Source of the DNA: Porphyra umbilicalis | Lineage: Eukaryota > Rhodophyta > Bangiophyceae > Bangiales > Bangiaceae | Assembly: GCA_002049455.2 (NCBI GenBank) | Contig: KV918934.1 | Coordinates: 94,949-158,948 of the forward strand | DNA length: 64,000 nt | Direction of reading: 5' to 3' | Part shown: positions 1 to 11,649 of the stretch, piece by piece | Numbering within the stretch: position 1 is the stretch's first letter | How the letters are laid out: every line of letters starts with the position of its first letter | Notes under the pieces: generated by a model | Seen by the model: only the letters and a program-made list of their open reading frames with translations | The model's database searches: none | Told to the model about the DNA's origin: nothing | Position numbers and translations under genes: made by a program

Positions 1-370
1 GGGGGGGGGGGATTCCGGCCACCGGCTTGGCCGTGGGGCTTTACCGCTCACTTGGGCCGCCTCCGTCACCGCCGCTTACCGCGGCCGCCTCCGCCGCCGG
101 CGGGGCGCCGCCACCGCCGTCGCCCGGCACGTCGCCGGAACAAGCCCGGCGGCGCGCCGCCCGGACGGAGACGCGCGCAGCGCCGCCGAGCGCGCGGCGA
201 AGGCGGTCGTGTGGGTCACTGGCGCCTCGGCGCTCGACGCAGCGGTAGCCGCGTTGTTCCGCCCGCCGCGCGTTTCGAGGCTGGTACCCGACGCCGGCGC
301 CTCGACGCTCCACGCGGCAAGCGTTGCATCCGCCCGCCCGCCGCGTGGGTCGGTCGGTGTTGGTCCTCGA

Positions 371-404
<34 letters not shown>

Positions 405-848
405 CTCGCCGCCCCCGCGACCACCACCCTCGCCGCCCTTGCCGCCTCCATCGAGCTGACGTTGCGGTGGCAGCAACTATTTTTGTGCCGGCGGCGTCGC
501 CGGCGGCGGCGCTGGAGGCGGGGCAGGCTCTGTGGCGTCGGCGTCACCGCCAGCGGCGGGTGGCGCCATCCGTCCCGGCGCGCCCGCCCCCCGCCCCTGA
601 GCCCGACGCGATGCTGCCGGCCGGGGGCGCGCGCCCACCGCGCCGGCGTGTCCGCCCCGCCTCCCAGGACGTGACGCGACGCCGCCGGCGGTGCCGGAGG
701 CGGTCGCGAAGGCGATGCTCACCGCTGCAGGGCCGTAGCAGGCAGCCGCCGCTGTGGCCACCGTCGTCCCCGCCGCCCACTGCCTCCTCCCAGTCGCCCG
801 TCCTCCCCCCCTGGTCGTGGTCCCGCTGCCCGTTTTTTGCCCCCACCC
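1..848. other. GC-rich 5' flank, no gene recognised
   Basis: Extremely GC-rich sequence with CCG/CGG trinucleotide runs. All frames are open by composition and encode only Ala/Pro/Arg/Gly-rich strings. I see no conserved domain. It probably contains the promoter and 5' UTR of the copper-ATPase gene that starts at 849. Confidence 0.5.
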
Positions 849-3800
849 ATGGCGGCGCCCGTCCGCCGCTACACCGTCACGGGCCTCACGTGCGGCCGCT
901 GCGTCGGGCGCGTCTCGGCCGCCGTCGGCGCCCTGCCCGGCGTCGCCGCCGTCGACGTGGCCCTCGCGTCGGGCGCCATGGCCGTCACCTACGCGTCCCC
1001 GCCCGCCGCGTCGGTGCCGACCGCGGCGGCGGCGGTGGCGGCGGCGGTGGCGGGCGTCTGCAAGACCGCCACGCCGGTGGCGGCGGCCGCCGCCTCCCCC
1101 ACCACCGACGCGGCGTTGTGCACGGCGTTTACGGTGGCGGGCATGACGTGCGGGCGTTGCGTGGCGGTCGTGCGCGACGCGGTCGCTGCCGTGGACGGCG
1201 TGGCGGCCGTCGCCGTGGACCTCCCGTCGGCTACCATGGTCGTCACGTGGGCGCCGGCGGCGGCGGCGTCGTCGTCGCCGCCGCCGCGCGTCGTTGCGGG
1301 GTGCGCGCGGTGGCGGGCGTCGTCGTCGCCGCCGCCGCGCGTCGTTGCGGGGTGCGCGCGGTGGCGGGCGTCGGCAAGACGGCGACGACGGCGGCGACGG
1401 TGGCGGCGGCGGCGGCTGCGGCGCCGCCGCCCGCCGACGTGTCGGCGCGCGTCGTCAAGGGCGGCGGCCGCGCGGCCACTGCCGGCGCCGGCGCCGCCGC
1501 CGCTGCCGGCAGCAGCGGCAGTGGCCTCGTCAAGCGCCGCCGCGTGCGCCGCTTCTACTGTGGGTGCGGCGCGGCCACGTGCTGCTGCTCGTCAGACCAG
1601 GTGTTGCCGACGGACGTTGGGGTGGTCGTCACGCAGCGCCTCGTCGAGGCGCCGCCCTCGTCGCTACCTGCGTCGGCAAGGCCGAGTCGACGCTGACCGC
1701 CCTCCCGGGCGTGTCTGCCGCGCGCGTCAACCTCCTCGCCGGCCGCGCGGCGGAGACGGTCACCGACGCGGGCCTCGTCGACGGCACGGCGCTGGCCGCC
1801 GCGCTCGGCCGCGGCGGCTACACCGCCACCGTGACGGCGCGCGGCGACGCGGCGGCGGGGGGCGGCGCCGCGGACGTGGCGGTGTTGCGGATTGCCACTC
1901 CCGCCGCCGCCGCCGAGGCGGTGGGGCTGCTCCGCCGCATGGACAGGGTGGCCGCCGCACAGGCGCTTGTGGGGGGGGTGCCCGCCGACGAAGAAGGGGG
2001 TGCGGGCGGCGGGCCGACGGGCGGCCGGTCGCCGGTGGCGACGGCGGCGGATCCGCTCGCCGCCCCGTCGGGGGGGGGGGGGGAATGGGGGGGATGGGGG
2101 GTAAGCGGGCCGCCGGGGGGGGCGGTGGGCCCTCCACCCGGCGTGGGGTGGGGGGTGGTGGCACGGCGCCGCGCGCCGCGGCGCGCCGACGGTCGTGCGC
2201 GTGCGCGTGCGGGGGGCTGCGCCGCCTGGGGGAGGGGGGGGGCTCGCCGTGCTCGTCGCGTCGGACGCGGACTCGTCAGACGAGGAGGGCGGCGGCGGGG
2301 CGGGCGCGGCGGCGGCGCCGCGCGGCGGCGGCGGCGGCGACGGCGGCGGTTACGGCGGCGTCGGCGGTGGCCCGCCGTCGGCGGCGGCGGTGCCCGGCCT
2401 CAGCCCCAAAATCGATGCGGTGAGGGCGTTTGAGGCGGCCACCCGCGGGCGCCTCCCGTTTACTGTGACGAGCGCGGCGGCGGTCGCGGCGGGCGCCGCC
2501 GGCGCTGACGTGCAGGCGTCCCTACACGCCGCCGGCCGCCACTACCTCGCGCTCTGCCTCTTTGCGGTGGTCTTTACGGTGCCCCTCTTGGTGGTGACCA
2601 TGGTCGTGCGCCACGTGCCCGCCGCGGCGGCGGTGCTCGACGCGTCGCTCGTGGCGTCGCGGCGCGTACCGCTCATTGACGTGACCGCGTGGGCGCTCGC
2701 CACTCCCGTCCAGGCTGTGGCCGGCGCCGGCTTTTACCGCGGCTCGTGGTACACCCTCCGCGGCCGCCGCGCGTCGATGGACGTGCTCATTGCGCTCGGC
2801 ACGTCGGTGGCGTACGTCTTTTCTGCCACGGTCGTCGTGCTCAACGCGACGCGGCCGGCGGGGCGGGGTTGGCGGAAGGGACGGTGTTTGAGACGGCTGC
2901 CCTGCTGCTCACGATTGTGCTCACGATTGTGCACTTTGGCAAGTGGCTCGAGGCCCTCGCCAAGGGGCACGCCGCCGCGGGGGTGTCGGCGCTCGCCGCG
3001 CTCGCCCCGTCGACGGCGACGGTGGCGGCGCCGGGCGGCCGCGCCGTCGCTGCCGACGGGGTGCCCGTTGGGCTCTTGTCGCCGGGGGATATGGTGTGGG
3101 TGCGGCCGGGCGCGAGCTTTCCCGTCGACGGGGTGGTGCTCGGCGCCGGCGCCGCCAACGGTGCGTCGCACTGCAGCGGCGGTGGCGGCAACGGTCGCGC
3201 ACCGACGCCAGCGGCCACCCCGCTGTCGGTCGATGAGTCGATGCTGACGGGGGAGGCGCGGCCGGCTGCGAAGACTCCCGGCGACGAGGTTTATGTGGGC
3301 TCCCTCAACGCGTCGGCCGCCCTGGCGGTCGTCTGCGTCACGGCTGCGGGCGAGGGCGGCGTCCTTTCCCGCATCATGGCCCTCGTCGACGAGGCGCAGA
3401 CGGCGCGCGCGCCGATCGAGGCGTTTGCCGACCGCGTCAGCGCGGTGTTTGTGCCCGCCGTCGTTTCGGGTGCGGGCTCCACGTTTGCCGTGTGGTATGG
3501 CCTGGCCGCCGGCGGGGCCCTCCCCCCCTCGCGGGCGGCGGCCGAGGGGGACGTGCTCTTTGCGCTCCTCTTTGCGCTCGCCGTGCGAGTCATTGCGTGT
3601 CCGTGTGCGCTCGGCCTCGCAACGCCGTCGGCGGTAATGGTCGCGACCGCCGTTGGCGCGTCGCGCCACGGCATCCTCTTCAAGGGGGGGGGGAGGCGCT
3701 GCAGGTGGCTGCGGGGCTCGGCGTCGTCCTCTTCGGCAAGACGGGCACGTTGACCGAGGGCAAGCCCCGCGTCACAGGGGCCGTCCGCTTGGACGGCGTC

Positions 3801-4595
3801 GCTGCCGACGGCGCGCGCGGACCCGCCGACGTGGCCGTGTCAGACGCCACGTGGTCCGCCCTCGCCGCCGCCGAAGCCGTGTCGGAGCACCCGCTCGCGC
3901 GCGCGCTCGTCGCGCACGTGCGTGAGGGCGTCGGCGTGGCGGCCGACGGGGTGGGCGTCGTCGATTCTGAGGCCGCCCCCGGCCGGGGGATCGTCGCCAC
4001 CCTCACCGACGGCCGCGTCGTTGCCGTCGGCTCCGGTCCGTGGATGGCCGACCGCTCGCCGACGTGGGCGCCCCCGCCGGCGACGGCCGCCGACCTGACT
4101 GCGTGGGCGGCCCGCGGCGCAACGGTCGTCCTCGTCTCCATTGACGGCACGCCGACGGCGGCGGCGGCGGCGATTGAAGACACCCTCCGTCCCGACGCGT
4201 CGGCCGTCGTCGCGCACCTCACGCGGTAGGGCATGGCCGTGTAGATGGTCACGGGCGACGCGGCGGCGACGGCGGCGGCGGTGGCGGACCGCGTCGGCAT
4301 CCCCCCCGCCCCCGTCGTAGCGGGCGCGTTGCCGTGGGCAAAGACGGACGCTGTCGCCGCCGCGCGCGACGCGCTGCCGCCCGCGTCCCGCTACCGCCGC
4401 GTTGCGTTTGTCGGCGACGGCATCAATGACGCGTTGGCGCTCGCCGCCGCGGACGTTGGCGTGGCGATGGGCGCCGGCTCGGCGGCGGCGGCGGAGAGTG
4501 CGGGCGTGGTGCTCGTGCGCTCGGCGCTCGACGACGTGGCGGTGGCGGCGGACTTGGCGGCGGTCGCGTCCCAGCAGCAACAGCACGAACAGTAG
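849..4595 (+). pseudogene. P1B-type copper-transporting ATPase, disrupted
   Basis: Homologue of the CopA/ATP7/RAN1 family, which pumps Cu+ across membranes using ATP. In order it has two clear heavy-metal-associated domains (each with TCGRC), a degraded third one, paired transmembrane helices, the actuator loop (TGEA where the family has TGES), the metal-binding CPC motif (ACPCALGLATPS), a phosphorylation loop, SEHPLA, TGD and GDGIND. The start is the ATG just before the first HMA domain. The frame changes several times, at least two of them in or beside G-rich runs (about 2860 and 3683). The phosphorylation motif reads FGKTGTLT, so the catalytic Asp of DKTGT is Gly. Two in-frame TAG codons flank GMAV just before MVTGD (4227-4229 and 4242-4244). 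The frameshifts may be sequencing artefacts. The lost Asp and the TAG codons point to real decay or, less likely, to recoding or base error. Confidence 0.93.
1266..1367 (+). repeat. 51-bp tandem duplication inside the ATPase
   Basis: Two adjacent, essentially identical 51-bp copies (starting near 1266 and 1317) lie just after the second HMA domain. At 17 codons each they preserve frame and give two copies of a VVVAAAARRCG-type segment. They sit in the linker after the domain. Confidence 0.85.
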
Positions 4596-4824
4596 CAACA
4601 GCATGAGCACCGACGACGACAACGTCAACGCAGCAGCAGCAAAAGTAACAACAGCACAAACGACACAACAGCATTAAGAGCAGCAACAGCAGCATCATTG
4701 TCAGCAGCAACATCCTCATTAACATCAACAGCAGCAGCATTGTCAGCAGCAACATCCTCATCAACATCAACAGCAGCAGCATTGTCAGCAGCAACATCCT
4801 CATCAACATCAACAGCAGAAGCAG
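4560..4824. repeat. CAR trinucleotide tract and 42-bp tandem repeat
   Basis: A CAG/CAA-rich stretch begins at the end of the ATPase frame. It contains three copies of a 42-bp unit starting with TGTCAGCAGCAACATCCTCA at 4699, 4741 and 4783. The ATPase frame ends at a TAG embedded in this CAG/CAA run (Gln codons on both sides), so the natural C-terminus is uncertain. Confidence 0.85.
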
Positions 4825-4839
4825 CCACCCTCAGGACAA

Positions 4840-6140
4840 GCGCTTGAGCCACCACGAGGGCTCTGCCTGCAGCATCTGCCGCAGGAAGCTTTCGTGGAGC
4901 ACCCAGCACAACGCAAAACGCCGCAGGCACCCTACAAACGCACCTTCAGTGCACCTTGCAGTGCGAGCAGATGAAGCACCAAAAAACAGCGGCGGCCACT
5001 TCCCAGCCGCTGCCTCTCAGCAGCAGCAACAGCAACAGCAGTCGGCGGCTGCCGCCGCCGTCGTCGCCGCTGCCGGCCGCAAAGGTCTACAACAACAGGC
5101 TGCCGCGCTCAAGCCAGAGGGCAAGGCGGGGCCCCAAGCACCGACGCTCGAGCCGACCCCGCCCCAGTTTAAACCGCTGCACGGCGTCGCTGCCGTTGCG
5201 GCTACGACAGCCGCCGCCCACGACGCGTCGGCGGCGGCGCCGCCGGGGGGAAGGGGTCGCGGGCACCGCCCGGGCGGGGACGCCGAGCTATCCGGGTGGT
5301 CTGCCAGCGGCCAAAGCGGCGGCGGCTGCGAATGCACGCACGACAGAAGCGCGTCCAGGTGCCGGCGAGTGGTGGAGCCATGGTGCGCCCGGTGGCGCCG
5401 GCGGCGGGGGTGGCCAAAGCGCAGATGTCGGCGCTCCGACCGCCCATTTGCGGCCGCAGTGCGGCCGGCGGCCCGGTGCCGTCGCGCCGCCTCGGCGGGG
5501 GCGGCGCCGGGGGGTTGGGGTGTGGGCACCGCCGGGGCGGCGACCCTGGTCCTGCTACGCTGTCGGCCGGTGGCAAAGCCGGGCCTGCCCGCCGGTCCGC
5601 CGTCGGCAAGAGAGGTGGTGGCGAAGGCGCCGACCACAAATGTGCGTCCAGCCGACGGCGAGGGGCCGAGACAAGGCGCGCCCAGTGGCGGAGGCGGCGG
5701 GGGTAGCCAAGGCGCAGACGTCAGCGCTCCCGCCGTCCATTGGCGGCGGCAGCACGGCGGCGGCGCGGAGCCGCATTGCGGGCGGCGCCGCGTGGGTGGC
5801 GGCGCGGGCCAAGCGCCCCTCGTCGGGGGGGAGGTTGAAGCGGCGCTGGCACTCGCCACGGCGGGTGCCGTCGCCTCGTGCGCGCCACCACTGCCGCTGG
5901 CGACAGAGGCGCGGCGCGCGTGCGGCAGACGCCGCCGCCGCTGCCGCGGGCGTGCCTGTCAAGACCTGAGCCGTGCACGCGCCGCGGCGGATGCGGCGGC
6001 GGCGGCAGCCGGCAGGGGCTCCATGGCCGGCGGTGCCGGTGGTCGCGGCGGCGGGCCGGGCGGCAGCCGGCAGCTGCGGCGGGGCGCGCGGGAGCCAGTT
6101 CTGGTAGCGGTGGTGGTCGAAAAGGCAAAAGGCACCAGTC
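4840..6140. other. GC-rich degenerate repeat region
   Basis: Long open frames on both strands are Ala/Arg/Gly/Pro-rich and look compositional. A diverged block of about 100 bp occurs twice, near 5407 and near 5699 (GGGGTGGCCAAAGCGCAGA against GGGGTAGCCAAGGCGCAGA). I recognise no domain. Confidence 0.5.
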
Positions 6141-6172
6141 AGTTTAATGATCGTGGACCCAGTACACTCCCC

Positions 6173-6658
6173 CTACTGGGCTCCATCATAGTACGGGTGG
6201 GTCGACACGCAGCTGCTGCAAGCAAGCGCAGTTGGCGTGTGCTCCGAGCAATAGGGGTACTTGGTCTTCTCGTTCTGCAGCTCCCAGCGCGACCAAAAGA
6301 AGTCGACCACCGCGTCCAGCATGTCGACAAACACGCTCATGGCCTCCGAGGTCATGGGGTACTCGTTGGGCTCGCGAAACGTGGAGGTGAAAAAGCACAG
6401 CAGACCGCGCTGGGTGAAGCAGCCAAAAGGCACCGGGTTCAGCCTCGCGTCCATGCGGCCGCGCCAGAGGATGAGCGAGGCCACGTCCCTCTCAGGGCAC
6501 ATGGCCAGCATCAGATCGCCCGCCTCCCGCAGGTCAGCACGGCAGAGGAAGAGACAAGCATCGCAATCGCCCTGCTCCAAGCGCACGTTGGGATGCAGAG
6601 GACAACGCTGTACGACTGCGTCGTCCTCACGGGGTGAAGAGGGAGGGGTCGCCTCCAT
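6173..6658 (-). CDS. Small protein with two CxxH...CxxC modules
   Basis: I do not recognise a family. From the ATG at 6658 the frame encodes about 161 residues of balanced composition, rich in Phe, Trp, Met and Leu and unlike the Ala/Arg shadow frames around it, which argues that it is coding. An N-terminal CPLH...CDAC and a C-terminal CSEH...CSSC share the pattern C-x2-H-x(6-9)-C-x2-C and could each bind one zinc ion. The middle is hydrophobic and aromatic (for example VDMLDAVVDFFWSRW). An in-frame upstream ATG would add about 23 residues. No TIR or LTR was seen beside it. It could be a single-copy protein of this lineage or cargo of a mobile element. Confidence 0.55.
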   Translation of the reverse strand: MEATPPSSPREDDAVVQRCPLHPNVRLEQGDCDACLFLCRADLREAGDLMLAMCPERDVASLILWRGRMDARLNPVPFGCFTQRGLLCFFTSTFREPNEYPMTSEAMSVFVDMLDAVVDFFWSRWELQNEKTKYPYCSEHTPTALACSSCVSTHPYYDGAQ

Positions 6659-6729
6659 TGTGTAGAGATGCGGGGGCGATGGGGGCTGCAGGCTGCTTGA
6701 TGGCGCCACCACGGGGAAACCATGCACCG

Positions 6730-8660
6730 GAGATAGTCGTCACAGCGAGGTGCCCTCGCCACTCGTGCCCCCGCAGCGGCGGCATCGCACAGTTGTACAG
6801 GCAGCCGCCGCATTCGGCATCCTTGTCGCAACGTACGAGTGCGGGCAGCTGGCGACGGGGATGGGTGCAACGAAGGCCGTACTGGGACAATCGGGATGCC
6901 TGCGTTGCGATATTCGTGTCAACTATGCACTTAACATGCTGTTGCGCTTCTGTGAGGCCCAGAGTCGGACACGGTGTGGAAACAGCACGCCACGCAATTC
7001 AATTAGCGGCATTGCGTCGCGCTGTGCTTTCCTGTGTTCGCGCCATGAGGTCGTGACACACGTCCCGTGCGGTCAGCCGGCAGTGTTTTTGCTCTCCTGG
7101 GATTTCATGCCATCTGCGGCCCCTCGTTGGCTCTTTATCTCAAACGCGACAGCTCAATGGCTGACGTGAGCGTGTCAGATCAGGCACCTGTTGTTTTCCT
7201 CAGATCACAGCGTGGACAGTGCCACCCCCTCGCATTAACTCGACAGGGCAGTACAGCATGATCGTTTCGAAAAGCGCTTATGAAAGTTTGGGCAGAAAGA
7301 AGCCGTGTTCGTGTGGCGCGTCCACGCTCGCGGTGATGTGGTTGTGGGTGCGCCCGCCTCATGCGTTCACAGCCTCTGGCTGTGATGTGCGTCTGGGGTT
7401 GTGACCTCCAGAGCAGACGCGGCGAGGATGGCGGCCAAAGATAACGCGGCGAAAGGAGAGTTGTCTGTTCCTGCTGCCTCGCACATTTGCATCTATCACT
7501 TGAACTTCCGCCCTCCCCTCATCCAACTGGACCCTGTGACAGAGAGCCCATGCCGGGGCCCATAAAAAAGTCACGACCTAATTTTTGTCGACTACCACAT
7601 TTTCAGCACGTCGCAGGGCAACTTTCCTTCACGAGGTGTAAAGCTCAGAATCAGATCAGCTGCCTTGCGGGCCCCTTCTCGTGCAGCTCCTCTTCTTCGT
7701 CACTGCGTGCCCCGTACCACCGAGCTTTCATCTTCGTCACCGCTGGCCCTCTCCACGATGTCTTCACCTGACACTCATTCGATGATACCACCTGCTCCTG
7801 AACCACCGGCAGCTCCTTCCGGAGCCGCTCCACCCGCCGACCAATTTTGTGCAACGTGCGGTGGAGGAGTGCCTCACCGCTCGCGCACAGACGATCGCGC
7901 TTCACAACATGTGCATGTCTCCGTTCGTGTCGGTCCTTGTGCGGTTTCTTCGAGCGGCGCCGTCCCGCATGTTGGAGACCATGCATGGAAACAGGGAGCC
8001 CGTTGCGTATGTCCCTCGTCGCCGTGCGCCATCGGAGGAGGTGGGGTTCGAGCCCGAATTCCTCCTGGTGCCCGTGTGTGGTTCGAGTGCCCCTCTTTTG
8101 GTCTACTGTTCGGGTCTGTAGCAGACTTCGGCCGACATGAATGTGGTGCTCCTGGCAGCGGCGGCGTCGGAGGTTCCCCGAGGACGTGCACCTCGGGGAG
8201 AGCCTCGTCAAGGACCTGAAAGGGGCACCGATGGGTTGGCCCTGTCCCTGCAGCGGTGGATGCGGCCGAATCGGTAGCAGGCCCCCGAGTATCGTCAATG
8301 AGGCCGAAGAGGGCATTGCCTGTGTTAACCCGACGACGGGCGACGGAAATTAAGGCGGCCAAGGGCAGTCACCCGTGGAGGGGCAAGGGTGGGGGTGAAT
8401 GCGCGGTGTATGGCGCGACGATGGTATGTGGTTCTGTTGAACGTTTGCCACTCTGTGGGGTGCGTATGGCATGACGATATTGTGTTGTGAAAGGCGATGA
8501 CTGTGTGCGGCGTGCGACAGTGGCAGGGAGGCCTGTCTGAGTGAGAATGGTGGTGAGGTGGCGTCGCCAGCGGTCTTTGCCAGGCTTCGAGAAACACACT
8601 CTGATGGATGGCGAGGCTTTCTTTTCTTGCGTGCGTTCCCCGCCATGGCCTGCTGTCATG
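6730..8660. other. Less GC-rich spacer, no secure gene
   Basis: This stretch is visibly less GC-rich than its flanks. Overlapping frames occur on both strands near 7650-8360. The + strand frame at about 7784-8121 (containing NFVQRAVEECL and SPFVSVLVRFLR) has protein-like composition and continues in frame past a TAG at 8119-8121 to a further TAG near 8273. It could be a decayed element gene. I cannot assign it. Confidence 0.35.
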
Positions 8661-8668
8661 GTGTTGTG

Positions 8669-8889
8669 CGGTTTATCGTTACGACATCCGTGGCACTGGG
8701 CAGCGTGTCTCTTGAGCCGCGGGTGGGTGGGCGCTGCTGGCGACGGCCGACCGTTAAAGGCATGAGTCTGGTGGAGTGTGGTGGGCGGCGCAGGGACAGA
8801 GGCGGGGGCGGCGATAATGGAACCCGGGGCGGCCGGCGTTTTTTTGTTGGTCCTACCTTCCCTTCTGTGTTCCCATCCACGGCGGGTGT
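8669..8889 (+). repeat. 221-bp direct repeat, left copy
   Basis: Starts CGGTTTATCGTTACGACATC and ends near CGGCGGGTGT. It matches 9964-10184 in the same orientation with only scattered differences. Together the copies bracket the 232-bp tandem array. They could be short terminal repeats of a miniature LTR-like element or remains of a segmental duplication. I saw no TG...CA ends. Confidence 0.85.
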
Positions 8890-9013
8890 CGGGGGGGCGG
8901 GGAAGGCGAGGGGGGGGGGGTGGGGACGGGCGTGTCGGCCGCGGGCGTCGGCCGCCCGCCGGGTGCCATGGCAGCCCGCCCGCGTGGCCGCCGAGGCGGA
9001 GAAATGGGGGAGC

Positions 9014-9945
9014 AGCGACGGTCGGGCGCGGCGCCCCGTCCCCGCCGGCAGTGTGTTGCTGGCGTCCGCGCTCGGTCGCCGCCGCGGTGGGGGCGGGGCG
9101 GCGCGGCGTCGTGACGGCGCCGCCGGTGCGCGCCGTCGAGCGGCGGTGGCCGTCGGGGTCGGTCGCTGCGTCGGCACCCGCGGGCGCGCGGGCGGGGGCG
9201 GGCGGGGGATGGCGGCGGCGGCGGCGGTGTCAAGGGGCAAGGCCCGCGGCGGGTCGGGCGCGGCGCCGCGTCCCCGCCGGCAGTGTGTTGCTGGCGCCCG
9301 CGCTCGGTCTCCGCCGCGGTGGGGGTGGGGCGGCGCGGCGTCGTGACGGCGCCGCCGGTGCGCGCCGTCGTGCGGCGGTGGCCGTCGGGGTCGGTCGCTG
9401 CGTCGGCACCCGCGGGCGCGCGGGCGGGGGCGGGCGGGGGATGGCGGCGGCGGCGGCGGTGTCAAGAGGCAAGGCCCGCGGCGGGTCGGGCGCGGCGCCG
9501 CGTCCCCGCCGGCAGTGTGTTGCTGGCGCCCGCGCTCGGTCGCCGCCGCGGTGGGGGCGTGGCGGCGCGGCGTCGTGACGGCGCCGCCGGTGCGCGCCGT
9601 CGTGCGGCGGTGGCCGTCGGGGTCGGTCGCTGCGTCGGCACCCGCGGGCGCGCGGGCGGGGGCGAGCGGGGGATGGCGGCGGCGGCGGCGGTGTCAAGGG
9701 GCAAGGCCCGCGGCGGGTCGGGCGCGGCGCCGCGTCCCCGCCGGCAGTGTGTTGCTGGCGCCCGCGCTCGGTCGCCACCGTGGTGGGGGCGGGGCGGCGC
9801 GGCGTCGTGACGGCGCCGCCGGTGCGCGCCGTCGTGCGGCGGTGGCCGTCGGGGTTGGTCGCTGCGTCGGCACCCGCGGGCGCGCGGGCCGGGGCGGGCG
9901 GGGGATGGCGGCGGCGGTGGCGGTGTCAGGGGGCACGGCCCGCGG
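9014..9945 (+). repeat. 232-bp tandem repeat, four copies
   Basis: The marker CGGCAGTGTGTTGCTGG recurs at 9046, 9278, 9510 and about 9742, a period of 232 bp. The copies are nearly identical; the last degenerates after about 9900. A 232-bp unit is not a multiple of three, so the open frames here shift between copies and are not evidence of coding. Confidence 0.92.
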
Positions 9946-9963
9946 CGGGTCGGGGATGCGCGC

Positions 9964-10184
9964 CGGTTTATCGTTAGGACATCCGTGGCACTGGGCAGCG
10001 TGTCTCTTGAGCCGCGGGTGGGTGGCCGCTGCTGGCGACGGCCGACCGTTAAAAGCATGAGTCTGGTGGAGTGTGGTGGGCGGCGCAGGGACAGAGGCGG
10101 GGGCGGCGATAATGAAACCCTGGGCGGCCGGCGTTTTTTTGCTGGTCCTACCTTCCCTTCTGTGTTCCCCTCGACGGCGGGTGT
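9964..10184 (+). repeat. 221-bp direct repeat, right copy
   Basis: Second copy of 8669-8889, on the other side of the 232-bp array. Visible differences include ACGACATC against AGGACATC and AAAGGC against AAAAGC. Confidence 0.85.
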
Positions 10185-10199
10185 TCCCGCATTCGTCAA

Positions 10200-11640
10200 C
10201 GGTGCTGCAGCAAACACCAGGATGAGGATTAGGTGCGGGGGACCGCAGGGGAGGCGTAGGTGCCGGAGGCAGTGCGAGGGGACGGAGTGGGGTCCGACTG
10301 CGGGTTGCGGGCACCGCGTTGGCGAGGTCATAGGTGGTTGCCGCGGGGACTAGCCCCGGGGCAGAGGGAAGACGTGGGATTCTATTTAATCCATCTAGCC
10401 CAGGTGGAGGCGCAACACGCGGGTGGCGTGCATGTGCGCAGACGCAACGCGCCGCTGTTGGCCGGAGGCGATGGTCCAAGGATCTGCACGCCCGGCTAGC
10501 GCCACGCCTGGTCTGTCCCCGCACAATTGCGCCTGTGGCACCCTCCCGCCGCTGTTTGCTGAAGGCCGAACCGAGTCCGTCGGCGTGGCAATGGCCATTG
10601 TGTCGCCTCCGCTGTGTCCCTCCGCGCCTCCGCCGCGGGCAGCCCTGCATCGGCCTCGTCAACGGGCATGCCAACGGCAACGCCAACTGCAGGTCGGGAG
10701 GGAGCTATCACATGATGCTGGTGGCGGCCGTGACGCTGACAGCTTCTCTGCGACAAGCGCAGAGAACACGGCACAGGAGAGAGAAGCAGGAAAAGGACAG
10801 AGAGTGAAACCAATTGACTTGTATGCCGCTCCACGTATCGAACCCCGGTCGGGCATGCGCCAGTTCGCACGTCGTCTCAGGACGCAGTCGACAGATTTGA
10901 CATGAGACATGCGTGGACGTCGCGGGTTCGAAGGCGTCGGCAGCTGCAAAATATGGCGAGTAACCATGGCCAGTAAAGCTCGAGGATAGCGTTGGTGTCG
11001 ATGACCGAGTTTTCAAGGAGATTGCACTGTGACGAGTCGTGATGCCACAAGGGAAGGGATGCCTCAAGACCTTATGCGAACTGTTCGTAAAGACATAGTG
11101 CGAGTCGCAGCAACGACAAGCGCGACCACTTTTGCGTATTGCCCATCGAGCAGCCAGAACGAATGTTGGCTCTTCTGCGGTGAGCCTCAAGTGCATTCGT
11201 TCAGAGCGCAACGCGGCAGCGCGCACCATGCTCAGTCTGTCCCAAGTCGATGCGCACGACGAAGCCGAAGACTTGTTCGAAAATACAGTGCTTTGGACTG
11301 GCATCGTGTATTTCTGGATCCCCGCATCGGTCGCGTACTTCTGGATCCCAGCATCGGTCGCGGCCCTCATGTCCACGTGCTTTTTGTCGACTGAGAACCG
11401 TCCCGATCGTCGAACGTTATTCAGAGCCTCGAATGCGTCAATTTTTTCTATCAGATCCCAGCACCTGTCACGGCCGTGAGGCCAGTAGCGCTCCAACGAC
11501 TGTCCCATGATATGAGTGGCCAGCATGGAGATCCACTTTCCACCGCCGATCTGGTGGGGATGGCGCTGATGACGTCGTCACTACCCCACTGACGGCCATC
11601 CTCATCTCGGTGACGTTCCAACCGCCACCATCGCTACCAC
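10200..11640. other. Spacer with one unassigned long frame
   Basis: A frame of mixed composition runs on the minus strand from about 11526 to 10708 (272 codons), but I see no known domain. It includes the short duplication listed separately. Nothing else is supportable. Confidence 0.35.
11308..11361 (+). repeat. 27-bp tandem duplication
   Basis: Two adjacent copies of a 27-bp unit (GTA(T/C)TTCTGGATCCC...CATCGGTCGC). On the minus strand they give a doubled ATDAGIQKY. Confidence 0.85.
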
Positions 11641-11649
11641 CGCCATCCC

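Noticed and set aside
4227-4246. A mini-intron removing both TAG codons of the ATPase (GTAGGG...TAG)
   Set aside because: It would be only about 19 nt, too short for a spliceosomal intron.
8669-10184. A conventional LTR retrotransposon formed by the 221-bp repeats
   Set aside because: No TG...CA ends, primer site, target duplication or pol coding seen between them.
10835-10860. Possible tRNA B-box on the minus strand (GGTTCGATAC)
   Set aside because: The flanking bases do not form a T-arm stem, and there is no A-box or acceptor stem at the right distance.
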